The notes beneath the pieces are model-generated. The model made no database searches, had not been told where the DNA came from, and saw only the letters and a program-made list of their open reading frames with translations. Positions 8,609-16,060 of a DNA stretch of 35,411 bases are shown piece after piece. Within the stretch, counting starts at the first letter, position 1. Every line of letters begins with the position of its first letter. Source of the stretch: Methylotenera sp. (GTDB taxonomy: Bacteria > Pseudomonadota > Gammaproteobacteria > Burkholderiales > Methylophilaceae); NCBI RefSeq assembly GCF_029945705.1, contig NZ_JAQSDC010000016.1, forward strand, positions 1 through 35,411, given 5' to 3'. Both the position numbers and the translations under genes were made by a program.

Positions 8609-10075
8609 ATGAACAAGTTAGCACGGACGCGCCATCTAAATCGGTTACACCGTGCAATTTTTCTAGCTTGTATTACTTTATCCGTTTCTGAATCTGTTTT
8701 TGCTGCGAAGATGCTAGCAACGAAAGACATGATTTTAGTCGCTGAGTCAGCACCAGTAACGCAGCAAGTGGCCATCAGCACAATTAACACGCCGTATAAT
8801 ACTATCTCGTTACTAGATTTATATCACCAAGCCGTATCGCACGACCCTACTTTAGCTTCAGCTTTAAGTGCTAATCAAGCGGCACAAGAAATTATCGAGC
8901 AAGGTAAGGCGCTGTATCGCCCTACTGTTAACTTTAATGCAGAGGCAAATGCAGTAAAAACAGATATTCGTTATTTAAACTCTAATGCAGTGCCTGGACA
9001 GTCTAATTTTGAAACCTATAAAGCTGGTATAGAGGCCAGTCAGCCAATTTATCGTAAACAAAATCTAGTGCAAATTGAGCAAACGCAGACGCAAGTGAGC
9101 CAAGCGGATAAGCAATTGCATTTGAGTCAACAAGATCTTATTTTGCGTACGACTCAACGCTATTTTGATGTGTTAATCGCGCAAGATAAAATTGATTTAA
9201 TAGGTGCACAAAAAACTGCAATATTAAGCCAGCTTGAGCAAGCAAAAGCTAATTTTGAAGTGGGTACAGCGACGATTACCGATGTCAACGAGGCGCAAGC
9301 ACGTTATGACTTAATTACTGCACAAGAGATTGCTGCTGTGAACGAGTATCAAATCGCGCAACGCAATGTGCAAGCCATTACAGGTGAAATGCCGCCGAAA
9401 CTGGCTACGGTAAGAGCTGATATTCAGCCTAATGCTTTAGCGCAGGGGATGGATAAATGGTTGGAAGTTGCCGAACAAAATAATCTTAATATACAAATTC
9501 AGCAAGATGCACTTAAATTTTCAGACCAAGAAATTGATCGTTCAAAAGCTGGACATTTACCTACTTTAGATGCCGTTGCCAGCGTCTCAGAGTCTTATGT
9601 TACTGGAAGTGCTTCTATTTATGGCGCAGGGAACGACCTTAAAACAGGGACGATAGGTTTGCAGTTACAAATCCCTTTGTATCAAGGCGGAGCAACCAGC
9701 TCAAAAGTTCGTCAGGCAGTGCTGAATAAGCAAAAAGCTCAAGATGATGTAGAAATCGCACGCAGGCAAGCTGCGCTAGAAACGCAGAGTGCTTATCTCA
9801 ATTTAAGCACTACCATTGCGCAAATTAAGGCTTTAGAGCAAGCATTAATCAGTAGCCAAAGCCAAGTCGATTCTACTAAGTTGGGTTACGAAGTGGGAGT
9901 ACGTACCAGTGTGGATGTGCTGAATGCAGAGCAACAACTATTCAGTGCGAAGCGTGACTTGCTGCAAGCGCGTTATAACTATTTGGTGAATATTATTCGT
10001 CTGAAAGCTGCTTCTGGCGTGCTTGCTGAGGCGGACTTGGTAGATATTAATCAACAATTAGTCCTAAGCCACTAG
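8609..10075 (+). CDS. tolC: TolC-family outer-membrane efflux channel
   Basis: A 488-residue outer-membrane channel. It starts with a signal peptide (residues 1-32, ending near SVFA-AK). Two outer-membrane efflux protein repeats follow, each with long alpha-helical barrel segments: the first from LLDLYHQAVSHDPTLASALS, the second from about residue 285 (NLNIQIQQDALKFSDQEIDR). Beta-barrel stretches lie near residues 95-150 and 315-360. The GIEASQPIYRKQNLVQI and LQIPLYQGGATSSKVRQA segments are the typical strand-plus-helix signatures. The YEVGVRTSVDVLNAEQQLF motif near the C terminus is a TolC hallmark. It likely serves both RND pumps in this window and perhaps a type I secretion system. AAAGAGAA precedes the ATG by about seven bases. 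Confidence 0.92.
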   Translation: MNKLARTRHLNRLHRAIFLACITLSVSESVFAAKMLATKDMILVAESAPVTQQVAISTINTPYNTISLLDLYHQAVSHDPTLASALSANQAAQEIIEQGKALYRPTVNFNAEANAVKTDIRYLNSNAVPGQSNFETYKAGIEASQPIYRKQNLVQIEQTQTQVSQADKQLHLSQQDLILRTTQRYFDVLIAQDKIDLIGAQKTAILSQLEQAKANFEVGTATITDVNEAQARYDLITAQEIAAVNEYQIAQRNVQAITGEMPPKLATVRADIQPNALAQGMDKWLEVAEQNNLNIQIQQDALKFSDQEIDRSKAGHLPTLDAVASVSESYVTGSASIYGAGNDLKTGTIGLQLQIPLYQGGATSSKVRQAVLNKQKAQDDVEIARRQAALETQSAYLNLSTTIAQIKALEQALISSQSQVDSTKLGYEVGVRTSVDVLNAEQQLFSAKRDLLQARYNYLVNIIRLKAASGVLAEADLVDINQQLVLSH

Positions 10076-10124
10076 TACACAACAATGCGCACTAATTTAA
10101 CAAACTTATTCATTTAAGAAACTG

Positions 10125-10709
10125 ATGACAAAAATGCCTTTGAAGTTAAGCGCGGGTTTAAGCCAGCTGGTGATTGTCGATACGCAAACGCGGCTCGTCT
10201 CTGCCATGCCGCAAGATGAACTGCAATCCACTATTAAAAATAGTGGCATATTGGTGCAAGCTGCAAAGCTTTTAGCCGTTTCAACCATCATTACCGAGCA
10301 GTATCCTAATGGCCTAGGGCATACATTACCTGAGTTACTAGCGATGCTACCAAACGTAAAGCCAGTAGAAAAGCTTACTTTCTCATGCATGGCAGAACCA
10401 ACATTCAGCCGTCAACTCACGCGAGATCACTCGCAAATAGTGCTTGCTGGCATGGAAGCACATATTTGTGTATTGCAGACTGCTTTAGATTTGGTAGCGC
10501 TAGCCACTTCTGGCGAAAATAAATATGCTAAACAAGTATTTGTGGCAGAAGACGCGGTTATTTCACGCAACCCAGCCAATAAAGCCAATGCGCTGGCAAG
10601 GATGCGCGAAGCTGGCTGCATTATTAGCAATACCGAGTCTATCGTATTTGAGTGGCAAGGCATTGCGGAAGGTGACGCGTTCAAGGCTATTAGCAAACTT
10701 ATTCGTTAA
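10125..10709 (+). CDS. Isochorismatase-like cysteine hydrolase
   Basis: A 194-residue cytoplasmic hydrolase of the isochorismatase/nicotinamidase superfamily. The catalytic triad can be read as D19 (LVIVDTQTRL), K83 (PVEKLTFSC) and nucleophile C115 in GMEAHICVLQTALDL, with the usual nonproline cis-peptide region just before it. The metal-binding residues of nicotinamidase are not evident, so it more likely belongs to the YcaC/isochorismatase-like group acting on an unknown amide or ester. The later VAEDAVISRNPANKANALARM segment is typical of the group. It starts 49 bases after tolC and is followed by an unknown gene 9 bases later, so it may be part of the same transcript. The substrate cannot be told. 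Confidence 0.82.
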   Translation: MTKMPLKLSAGLSQLVIVDTQTRLVSAMPQDELQSTIKNSGILVQAAKLLAVSTIITEQYPNGLGHTLPELLAMLPNVKPVEKLTFSCMAEPTFSRQLTRDHSQIVLAGMEAHICVLQTALDLVALATSGENKYAKQVFVAEDAVISRNPANKANALARMREAGCIISNTESIVFEWQGIAEGDAFKAISKLIR

Positions 10710-10718
10710 AGCCGCCCG

Positions 10719-11309
10719 ATGAATAAGAAGTTATTATTAGTGTTGATGTGTTTGCTAGCCTTTGGTGCTTACAAGCATTTTCAACATCGCCCCGTTGTGC
10801 ATGGTGTGGGCGAAATAGCTCCTGATGCCCCCATTCAAACTAGCACGGGTACTGCAGATATTCAGTTTAATGGTTTCACGCTGACCCCGCTGGCTGACTA
10901 CTCAATTAAAGCAAGAGTGCTCTCGACTGAAGATTACTCTATGGGCACAGAGGCCGAGTTATCACCCACTGATTTAGCATTAGGTTGGGGGCCAATGTCA
11001 GATGAAGCGGTGCTAAGTAAAATTAAGATTACGCAAGGCAACCGCTTTTTTTATTGGCATGTCGATGAGTTTCCCATCCCGCAACGCGAAATTGAAATTC
11101 ATGCCGCCAACACACATATTATTCCAGCAAACGATAGTATCAAGCGACAACTCAGCAAAATTCGCCCAGGGCAAATTGTCAGCATAAAGGGTGAGTTAGT
11201 CGAAGCAAAACGCGCTGATGGTTGGCATTGGCGCAGTTCTCTTACTAGAGAAGACACTGGCGCGGGCGCTTGTGAAGTGGTTTATGTCACGGAGCTTAGC
11301 GTTAGCTAA
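10719..11309 (+). CDS. Hypothetical protein with N-terminal membrane anchor or signal
   Basis: A 196-residue protein that I do not recognise. MNKKLLLVLMCLLAFGAYKHF is either a signal peptide or a single membrane anchor (no clear cleavage site; the Cys at residue 11 is not in a good lipobox). The rest is soluble, with conserved-looking segments FTLTPLADYSIKARVLS, a D-rich stretch, TDLALGWGPMSDEAVLSKIK, and a C-terminal part (RPGQIVSIKGELVEA, GWHWRSSLTREDTGAGACEV) that looks like a small beta-barrel or OB-like fold. It begins 9 bases after the hydrolase gene and ends 4 bases before the convergent waaA. Periplasmic location is inferred. Confidence 0.7.
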   Translation: MNKKLLLVLMCLLAFGAYKHFQHRPVVHGVGEIAPDAPIQTSTGTADIQFNGFTLTPLADYSIKARVLSTEDYSMGTEAELSPTDLALGWGPMSDEAVLSKIKITQGNRFFYWHVDEFPIPQREIEIHAANTHIIPANDSIKRQLSKIRPGQIVSIKGELVEAKRADGWHWRSSLTREDTGAGACEVVYVTELSVS

Positions 11310-11313
11310 TCGC

Positions 11314-12567
11314 TTAAAGATAGGCAGCAATAATCGCTAAAGTCTTCTGCGTGGCGCCTTGCGAACTCATGCATAAAGCTAGCCCTGCCTGACCCATTTC
11401 AATCTGCTGCTGGGGATTTTCTAGCAAAGTTTTAATGGCTTGCTGCATCTCTTGCGGATTTTTCACCCGCCAAGCGGCATGCTGCGCAATGGCACGCTCA
11501 GACACTTCTGTAAAATTAAAGGTATGCTCACCAATCAGCACGGGCTTTTCCATGCGCATCGCTTCTATTAAATTCTGCCCACCGAATGGCAACACGCTGC
11601 CACCCACCAAGCAAATATCTGCGCTGGCGTAATAGCTAAACAACTCTCCCATACTATCACCCAGAATAAATCGGGTCTCAGCATGAGCCGTTGTTTTGAG
11701 CGCTGAGCGTCTTTGGTAAGTTAAGTGGCGCTGCTCCAGCAAGGCTTCAACTTCATTAAAGCGTTGTGGGTGGCGTGGCACGATAATGGTCAGTAAGTGC
11801 GGAATTTGTAGCGCCGTTACCGCATCCAAAATAATGTTCTCTTCACCTTCACGCGTACTTGCAGCTAAAAATACTGGACGATTTCGACCAAATAAATCGC
11901 GCAACTGCTGCCCTCGCACAGCGGCATCTTCTGGTGGGTGTACTTCAAACTTTAAATTACCGACAACACTTATATTATTTGCGCCAAGTTGCGTTAAGCG
12001 CTCGGCATCTTGCTCAGTTTGTGCGGCAATGGCAGATAAGCTTTGTAAACCTTCATGAACAAGGCCACTTAGTTTGCGGTAACCGCGCGCAGACTTTTCT
12101 GAAAGTCGTGCATTAATCAGTAATAGAGGAATATTTTGCATCTTAGCGCCAGCAATCAAATTAAACCAAAGCTCGGTCTCCATTAGCATGCCAAGCGTGG
12201 GTTTAAAGTGCGTTAAAAAGCCTTTCACGGCAAATGGCAAGTCATAAGGCAAATAAACACGCATCACTTTATCGCCAAATAATTGCTCGCTTGTTGCACG
12301 GCCAGTTGGTGTGGTGTGCGTCAGTAATAATTGATGATTCGGATATTGGTTTAGCAAGGCATTAATCAGCGGTGCCGCGGCACGTGTTTCACCTACAGAA
12401 ACGCAATGCAGCCATATCACAGGTTTTTTCACTTCTAGTGTGTAAAAACCAACGCGCTCAAGCCAATGTTGACGGTACTCAGCTTGCTTGATGCCGCGCC
12501 AAAGTAATTTAAGTGGCACAAAAGGCAACACCAAATAAAGCAGCAGCGAATAGAAAAAACGATTCAT
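11314..12567 (-). CDS. waaA: 3-deoxy-D-manno-octulosonic acid (Kdo) transferase
   Basis: A 417-residue GT30 glycosyltransferase that adds Kdo from CMP-Kdo to lipid IVA on the cytoplasmic face of the inner membrane, an essential step of lipopolysaccharide synthesis. The start at 12567 (MNRFFYSLLLYL) is preferred over a GTG five codons upstream because it gives the usual N-terminal membrane segment; GTGAGAA upstream is a fair ribosome site. The catalytic base is E60 in HCVSVGETRAAAPLI, exactly at the E. coli position. MLMETELWFNLI and LINARLSEKSARGY follow, and the C-terminal Rossmann domain has LVGGSVLPFGGQNLIEAM, the CMP-binding signature. It converges on the preceding gene with a 4-base gap and no obvious terminator. 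Confidence in function is high. Confidence 0.94.
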   Translation of the reverse strand: MNRFFYSLLLYLVLPFVPLKLLWRGIKQAEYRQHWLERVGFYTLEVKKPVIWLHCVSVGETRAAAPLINALLNQYPNHQLLLTHTTPTGRATSEQLFGDKVMRVYLPYDLPFAVKGFLTHFKPTLGMLMETELWFNLIAGAKMQNIPLLLINARLSEKSARGYRKLSGLVHEGLQSLSAIAAQTEQDAERLTQLGANNISVVGNLKFEVHPPEDAAVRGQQLRDLFGRNRPVFLAASTREGEENIILDAVTALQIPHLLTIIVPRHPQRFNEVEALLEQRHLTYQRRSALKTTAHAETRFILGDSMGELFSYYASADICLVGGSVLPFGGQNLIEAMRMEKPVLIGEHTFNFTEVSERAIAQHAAWRVKNPQEMQQAIKTLLENPQQQIEMGQAGLALCMSSQGATQKTLAIIAAYL

Positions 12568-12775
12568 GGCGTATTTTCTCACAAAATTGGCCTTGTTGTT
12601 TTCGCCTAAATTTTTGACTGCATAAACCCGTCACTTATGCGAGAAATTTATTTTTACAAATTTTTAACATTTATTTTCATGGTTAGTGATTGCTCACCCT
12701 ATCTCAATGCAAATACAGGCCTCATTTGTAAAAATTGCTCACCAAAATGGTGCCAAAAGCTAAGTAAAATTACTA

Positions 12776-12804
12776 TTGACGTCCACAAAATAAAGGCATA
12801 AATT
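12776..12804 (+). promoter_or_regulatory. Candidate nrdJ promoter
   Basis: TTGACG (12776-12781) and TAAATT (12799-12804) are separated by 17 bases, a good sigma-70 arrangement. The predicted transcript would begin near 12811 and have a leader of about 280 bases before nrdJa. The two NrdR-like boxes overlap this promoter. Confidence 0.55.
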
Positions 12805-12830
12805 GCTGCTCTAGGCACAACATGTTGTGT
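12783..12830. promoter_or_regulatory. Candidate tandem NrdR boxes
   Basis: The second box (12815-12830) contains the perfect 14-bp palindrome CACAACATGTTGTG and matches about 13 of 16 positions of the NrdR consensus ACACWATATATWGTGT as I remember it. A weaker copy (12783-12798, about 10 of 16) lies between the -35 and -10 elements. The centres are 32 bases apart, about three helical turns, which is the spacing known for NrdR box pairs. NrdR is the ATP/dATP-sensing repressor of ribonucleotide reductase genes, so autonomous control of the class II enzyme is expected. Confidence 0.7.
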
Positions 12831-12910
12831 TTAAGCCGTGTATTTTTCACAAGAATACCAAAAGAATAATAGTTTTTAATTGAAAATCACAGACTTAGCG
12901 TAATAATCTA

Positions 12911-13054
12911 AAGGGGACTACTAATAATTTAAATTTCTAAGCCAAACAAGGCGTGAGTAAAAAATAATGACGCGGTATATGTGGATATATAAGGAGTTAT
13001 TTTTTATGAGCAACGCAGTGTGGCAACGAAAGTTAAGTTATTAGATGTCCCCTT
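12911..13054 (+). promoter_or_regulatory. Possible structured leader of nrdJa
   Basis: AAGGGGAC (12911-12918) is exactly complementary to GTCCCCTT (13047-13054), 128 bases apart, and would close a long-range stem around a region with a strong ribosome site and a 12-codon ORF. The remaining gap of 38 bases to the nrdJa start contains its own AGGAGAGG site. I cannot find the conserved boxes of a cobalamin riboswitch. A published nrdJ RNA motif exists upstream of such genes, but I cannot check its consensus here. The complementarity is seen; the regulatory role is inferred. Confidence 0.35.
13006..13044 (+). CDS. Twelve-codon leader ORF upstream of nrdJa
   Basis: ATG to TAG encoding MSNAVWQRKLSY. 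It is preceded by AAGGAG (12991-12996) at a 9-base spacing, a better ribosome site than many genes in this window have. It ends 48 bases before nrdJa and lies inside the loop closed by the 12911/13047 complementarity, so it may be a leader peptide whose translation changes the RNA fold. It could also be chance: twelve codons are not enough for a statistical argument. Confidence 0.3.
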   Translation: MSNAVWQRKLSY

Positions 13055-13092
13055 AAAATAGCGCATAAGTCTACCGTTAAGGAGAGGCATCC

Positions 13093-15258
13093 ATGCTAAA
13101 AGCAGTCGAATCAGCAACCGAGTCAACACCAGATTTTGAAAAAGAAATTCCAATTCAAGCGGTATCGCTAGATATTTGGGATAAAAAGTACCGTCTAAAA
13201 ACTAAAGCTGGTGAACATGTTGATGCTGATATCGACGCTTCTTACGCACGTGTTGCACGTGCCTTGGCGGATGTAGAAACAACAGATGAGAAACGTGCCG
13301 AGTGGCATGAGAAGTTTCTATGGGCATTGCGTCGTGGTGCAATTCCAGCAGGCCGTATTACTTCAAACGCAGGTGCTTTAGAACACAAACCAGCGACTTC
13401 AACCATTAACTGTACAGTGTCTGGCGTGATTTCAGACAGCATGGATGACATTTTAGGCAAAGTGCACGAAGCAGGCTTAACGCTAAAAGCAGGTTGCGGT
13501 ATCGGTTACGAGTTCTCAACATTGCGTCCAAAGGGCGCGTTTGTGGCTGGCGCTGGCGCTTACACAAGCGGCCCGCTGTCTTTCATGGATATCTACGACA
13601 AAATGTGTTTCACTGTGTCTAGCGCGGGCGGCCGTCGTGGTGCGCAAATGGCAACCTTTGATATTTCACACCCAGATGTGACGGACTTCATTAAAGCCAA
13701 ACGTGAAAACGGTCGCTTACGCCAATTTAACTTGTCATGCCTAATTACTAAAGAATTCATGGAAGCGGTAAAAGCTGACAGCGAATGGAAATTGGCTTTC
13801 CCAGTGACAGAAAAAGAAGCGATTATCGATGGCTTAAATACTAATGATTTAGCCCAAGTGGTTTGGCGCGAATGGCCAATTAAAGGTAAATACCTCACTA
13901 AATTAGATGGCGTAGACGCTGGTAAAGTGGCTTGCCGCGTGTATAAAACCATCAAAGCACGACGTTTGTGGGATGTGATTATGTCCAGCACATACGATTT
14001 TGCTGAGCCAGGTTTTATCTTGATTGATCGCGTTAACGAAATGAACAACAACTGGTTCTGCGAAAATATCCGCACAACTAACCCATGCGGTGAACAACCA
14101 TTACCACCTTATGGCGCTTGCTTGTTGGGCTCTGTGAACTTAACACGCTTTGTGAAAAAACCATTCACTGATGAAGCTTATTTTGACTGGAAAGAATACC
14201 GCGAAGTGGTGGCAATTTTCACACGTATGCTAGATAACGTGGTTGAAATCAACGGCTTGCCATTGCAAGAACAACGCGATGAGATTATGCGTAAACGTCG
14301 TCACGGTATGGGCTACTTAGGTTTAGGCTCGAGCCTCACGATGATGAAACTTAAATACGGTGAGGAAGAGTCACTTAAATTCACCGATGAAGTGACGCGT
14401 GTGATGGCCGAAGAAGGCTGGAACGCAGGTGTACAATTGGCTGAAGAAAAAGGCCCAGCGCCGATTATGGATGAGAAATTCGAAGTCACCGCTGACATGT
14501 TAGCAAAACGCCCAGAAATGGCGGCAGACGGCATTAAAGTAGGCCAAAAAATCGCAGGTAAAGTGTTGCTCGGTAAATACAGCCGCTACATGCAACAATT
14601 TCCAGAAGGTTTGCGTAACCAAATCGCCGCTAAAGGCGTACGTTTTACGCACCATAGCTCAATTGCGCCAACGGGTACTATCTCACTTTCATTGGCAAAC
14701 AATGCAAGTAACGGTATCGAGCCATCATTCGCGCACCACTATGCCCGTAACGTGATTCGTGAAGGCAAAAAATCTAAAGAGAAAGTCGATGTATTCTCTT
14801 ATGAATTGTTGGCTTACCGTGAGTTGATTAACCCAAATGCCATGCCGTTTAGCGACAAACCAGAAGAGAAATTGCCAGATTACTTCTTGGATTCTTCAAC
14901 CATCATGGCAAAAGCGCACGTAGATATTCAAGCCGCATCACAAAAATGGATTGATAGCTCAATTTCAAAAACCATCAATGTGCCTACAGATTATGACTTT
15001 GAAGATTTCAAAAATATCTATCTCTATGCTTACGATAAAGGCTTAAAAGGCTGCACAACGTTTAGATTCAACCCTGAAGCCTTCCAAGGCGTGCTAGTGA
15101 CTGAAAAAGACTTAGAAAGCACCACTTACAAATTCACGCTAGATGATGGCGCTGAAATTGAAGTAAAAGGCAACGAAGAGATTGAATACGATGGTGAAAT
15201 TCACTCAGCGGCTAATCTATACGACGCCCTAAAAGAAGGCTATTACGGCAAGTTTTAA
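13093..15258 (+). CDS. nrdJ: Adenosylcobalamin-dependent (class II) ribonucleotide reductase, catalytic part NrdJa
   Basis: A 721-residue catalytic subunit that reduces ribonucleotides to deoxyribonucleotides using adenosylcobalamin to make the active thiyl radical, so it needs no oxygen. The ten-stranded barrel core has the active-site N330-P-C332-G-E334 (C332 carries the radical). C343, in PYGACLLGSVNL, and probably C107, in STINCTVSG, form the redox pair. AGCGIGYEFSTLRPKGAFV and SSAGGRRGAQMATFDISHPD bind substrate phosphate and cofactor. The ATG has AAGGAGAGG just upstream. The protein lacks the C-terminal redox-cysteine segment of single-chain NrdJ; this is supplied by the next gene, as in the NrdJa/NrdJb enzyme of Pseudomonas. 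Expression is probably controlled by NrdR through boxes at 12783-12830. Confidence 0.93.
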   Translation: MLKAVESATESTPDFEKEIPIQAVSLDIWDKKYRLKTKAGEHVDADIDASYARVARALADVETTDEKRAEWHEKFLWALRRGAIPAGRITSNAGALEHKPATSTINCTVSGVISDSMDDILGKVHEAGLTLKAGCGIGYEFSTLRPKGAFVAGAGAYTSGPLSFMDIYDKMCFTVSSAGGRRGAQMATFDISHPDVTDFIKAKRENGRLRQFNLSCLITKEFMEAVKADSEWKLAFPVTEKEAIIDGLNTNDLAQVVWREWPIKGKYLTKLDGVDAGKVACRVYKTIKARRLWDVIMSSTYDFAEPGFILIDRVNEMNNNWFCENIRTTNPCGEQPLPPYGACLLGSVNLTRFVKKPFTDEAYFDWKEYREVVAIFTRMLDNVVEINGLPLQEQRDEIMRKRRHGMGYLGLGSSLTMMKLKYGEEESLKFTDEVTRVMAEEGWNAGVQLAEEKGPAPIMDEKFEVTADMLAKRPEMAADGIKVGQKIAGKVLLGKYSRYMQQFPEGLRNQIAAKGVRFTHHSSIAPTGTISLSLANNASNGIEPSFAHHYARNVIREGKKSKEKVDVFSYELLAYRELINPNAMPFSDKPEEKLPDYFLDSSTIMAKAHVDIQAASQKWIDSSISKTINVPTDYDFEDFKNIYLYAYDKGLKGCTTFRFNPEAFQGVLVTEKDLESTTYKFTLDDGAEIEVKGNEEIEYDGEIHSAANLYDALKEGYYGKF

Positions 15259-15261
15259 TGT

Positions 15262-15335
15262 GTAGGAGGCACGCCCTCGTGCCGATTAAGAAATTCAAAT
15301 AATGAGTGAAATCGCGACGAGGGCGTCGCTCCTAC
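15262..15335. repeat. REP-like inverted pair (BIME-like) between nrdJa and nrdJb
   Basis: Two copies of a 26-bp element face each other: 15262-15287 (GTAGGAGGCACGCCCTCGTG and six more bases) and 15310-15335, whose reverse complement differs from the first at only four positions. Each copy can itself form a small hairpin (CGACGCCCTCGTCG in the second), and the pair can form one large cruciform or RNA stem. The GTAGGAG start and hairpin core are the layout of bacterial REP sequences moved by RAYT transposases. It fills most of the 96-base gap inside the operon and could stabilise or attenuate the mRNA between the two subunits. No RAYT gene lies in this window. Confidence 0.75.
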
Positions 15336-15354
15336 CAAAAAAGGAGAAAACAAA

Positions 15355-16059
15355 ATGGCAGTTAAAATTGAAAAGAAAATCGTTGGCTACGCGCTAGTGA
15401 ATGAAGAAGATAAAGCCAAAGCCGCGGCAGATGCGCAAGCGCAAAAAGAAGCGGCAAGTAAAGTTGTTCAACTAGGTGAGCCACTGAGCCGCCCAGACAA
15501 ACTAGTCGGCAATACCTACAAAATCAAAACACCAGTGACTGAGCATGCGCTCTATATCACCATTAACGATGTCATCATGAACGAAGACACGCCACAAGAG
15601 CACCGTCGTCCGTTCGAGATTTTCATCAACTCCAAAAACATGGAGCACTTTCAATGGATTGTTGCGCTAACCCGCGTCATGTCTGCCGTGTTCCGTAAGG
15701 GTGGTGACGTCACATTCTTGGTAGAAGAACTTAAAAGCGTGTTTGAACCAAGCGGCGGCTACTTTAAAAAAGGTGGAAAATTTGTACCTAGTTTAGTAGC
15801 AGAAATCGGCGAAGTGGTTGAGCAACACCTGCAAGAAATCGGCATGTTGAAAAAGCCAGGTTTAGATGAACATCAACAAAAATTGGTTTCTGAGAAAAAA
15901 GCAGAATACTTTGAGAAGCACGCACAATCAGGTGAAGAAATGAGCGCAGAAGGCTTTCCAAAAGGTGCGCAGCTTTGTCATAAATGTAATACCAAAGCAT
16001 CTATTGTGATGGATGGGTGTTTGACTTGTTTGAATTGCGGTGAAAGTAAGTGCGGGTAG
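15355..16059 (+). CDS. Class II ribonucleotide reductase accessory part NrdJb
   Basis: A 234-residue protein matching the second chain of split class II reductases. The C terminus carries a cysteine cluster, C208-x2-C211, C222-x2-C225-x2-C228 and C233, which fits a zinc-ribbon plus a mobile Cys pair that passes electrons from thioredoxin to the active-site disulfide of NrdJa. The N-terminal region (residues 45-130; TPVTEHALYITINDVIM, PFEIFINSKNMEHFQWIVAL) corresponds to the region found near the C terminus of single-chain NrdJ proteins. A strong AAAAGGAG site precedes the ATG. The gene is separated from nrdJa by a REP-like pair and followed after one base by the TIR-like gene. Confidence 0.87.
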   Translation: MAVKIEKKIVGYALVNEEDKAKAAADAQAQKEAASKVVQLGEPLSRPDKLVGNTYKIKTPVTEHALYITINDVIMNEDTPQEHRRPFEIFINSKNMEHFQWIVALTRVMSAVFRKGGDVTFLVEELKSVFEPSGGYFKKGGKFVPSLVAEIGEVVEQHLQEIGMLKKPGLDEHQQKLVSEKKAEYFEKHAQSGEEMSAEGFPKGAQLCHKCNTKASIVMDGCLTCLNCGESKCG

Positions 16060-16060
16060 T

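Noticed and set aside
12583-13092. Cobalamin riboswitch before nrdJa
   Set aside because: I looked for the B12 box and other conserved core segments and did not find them; the leader may still be structured in another way.
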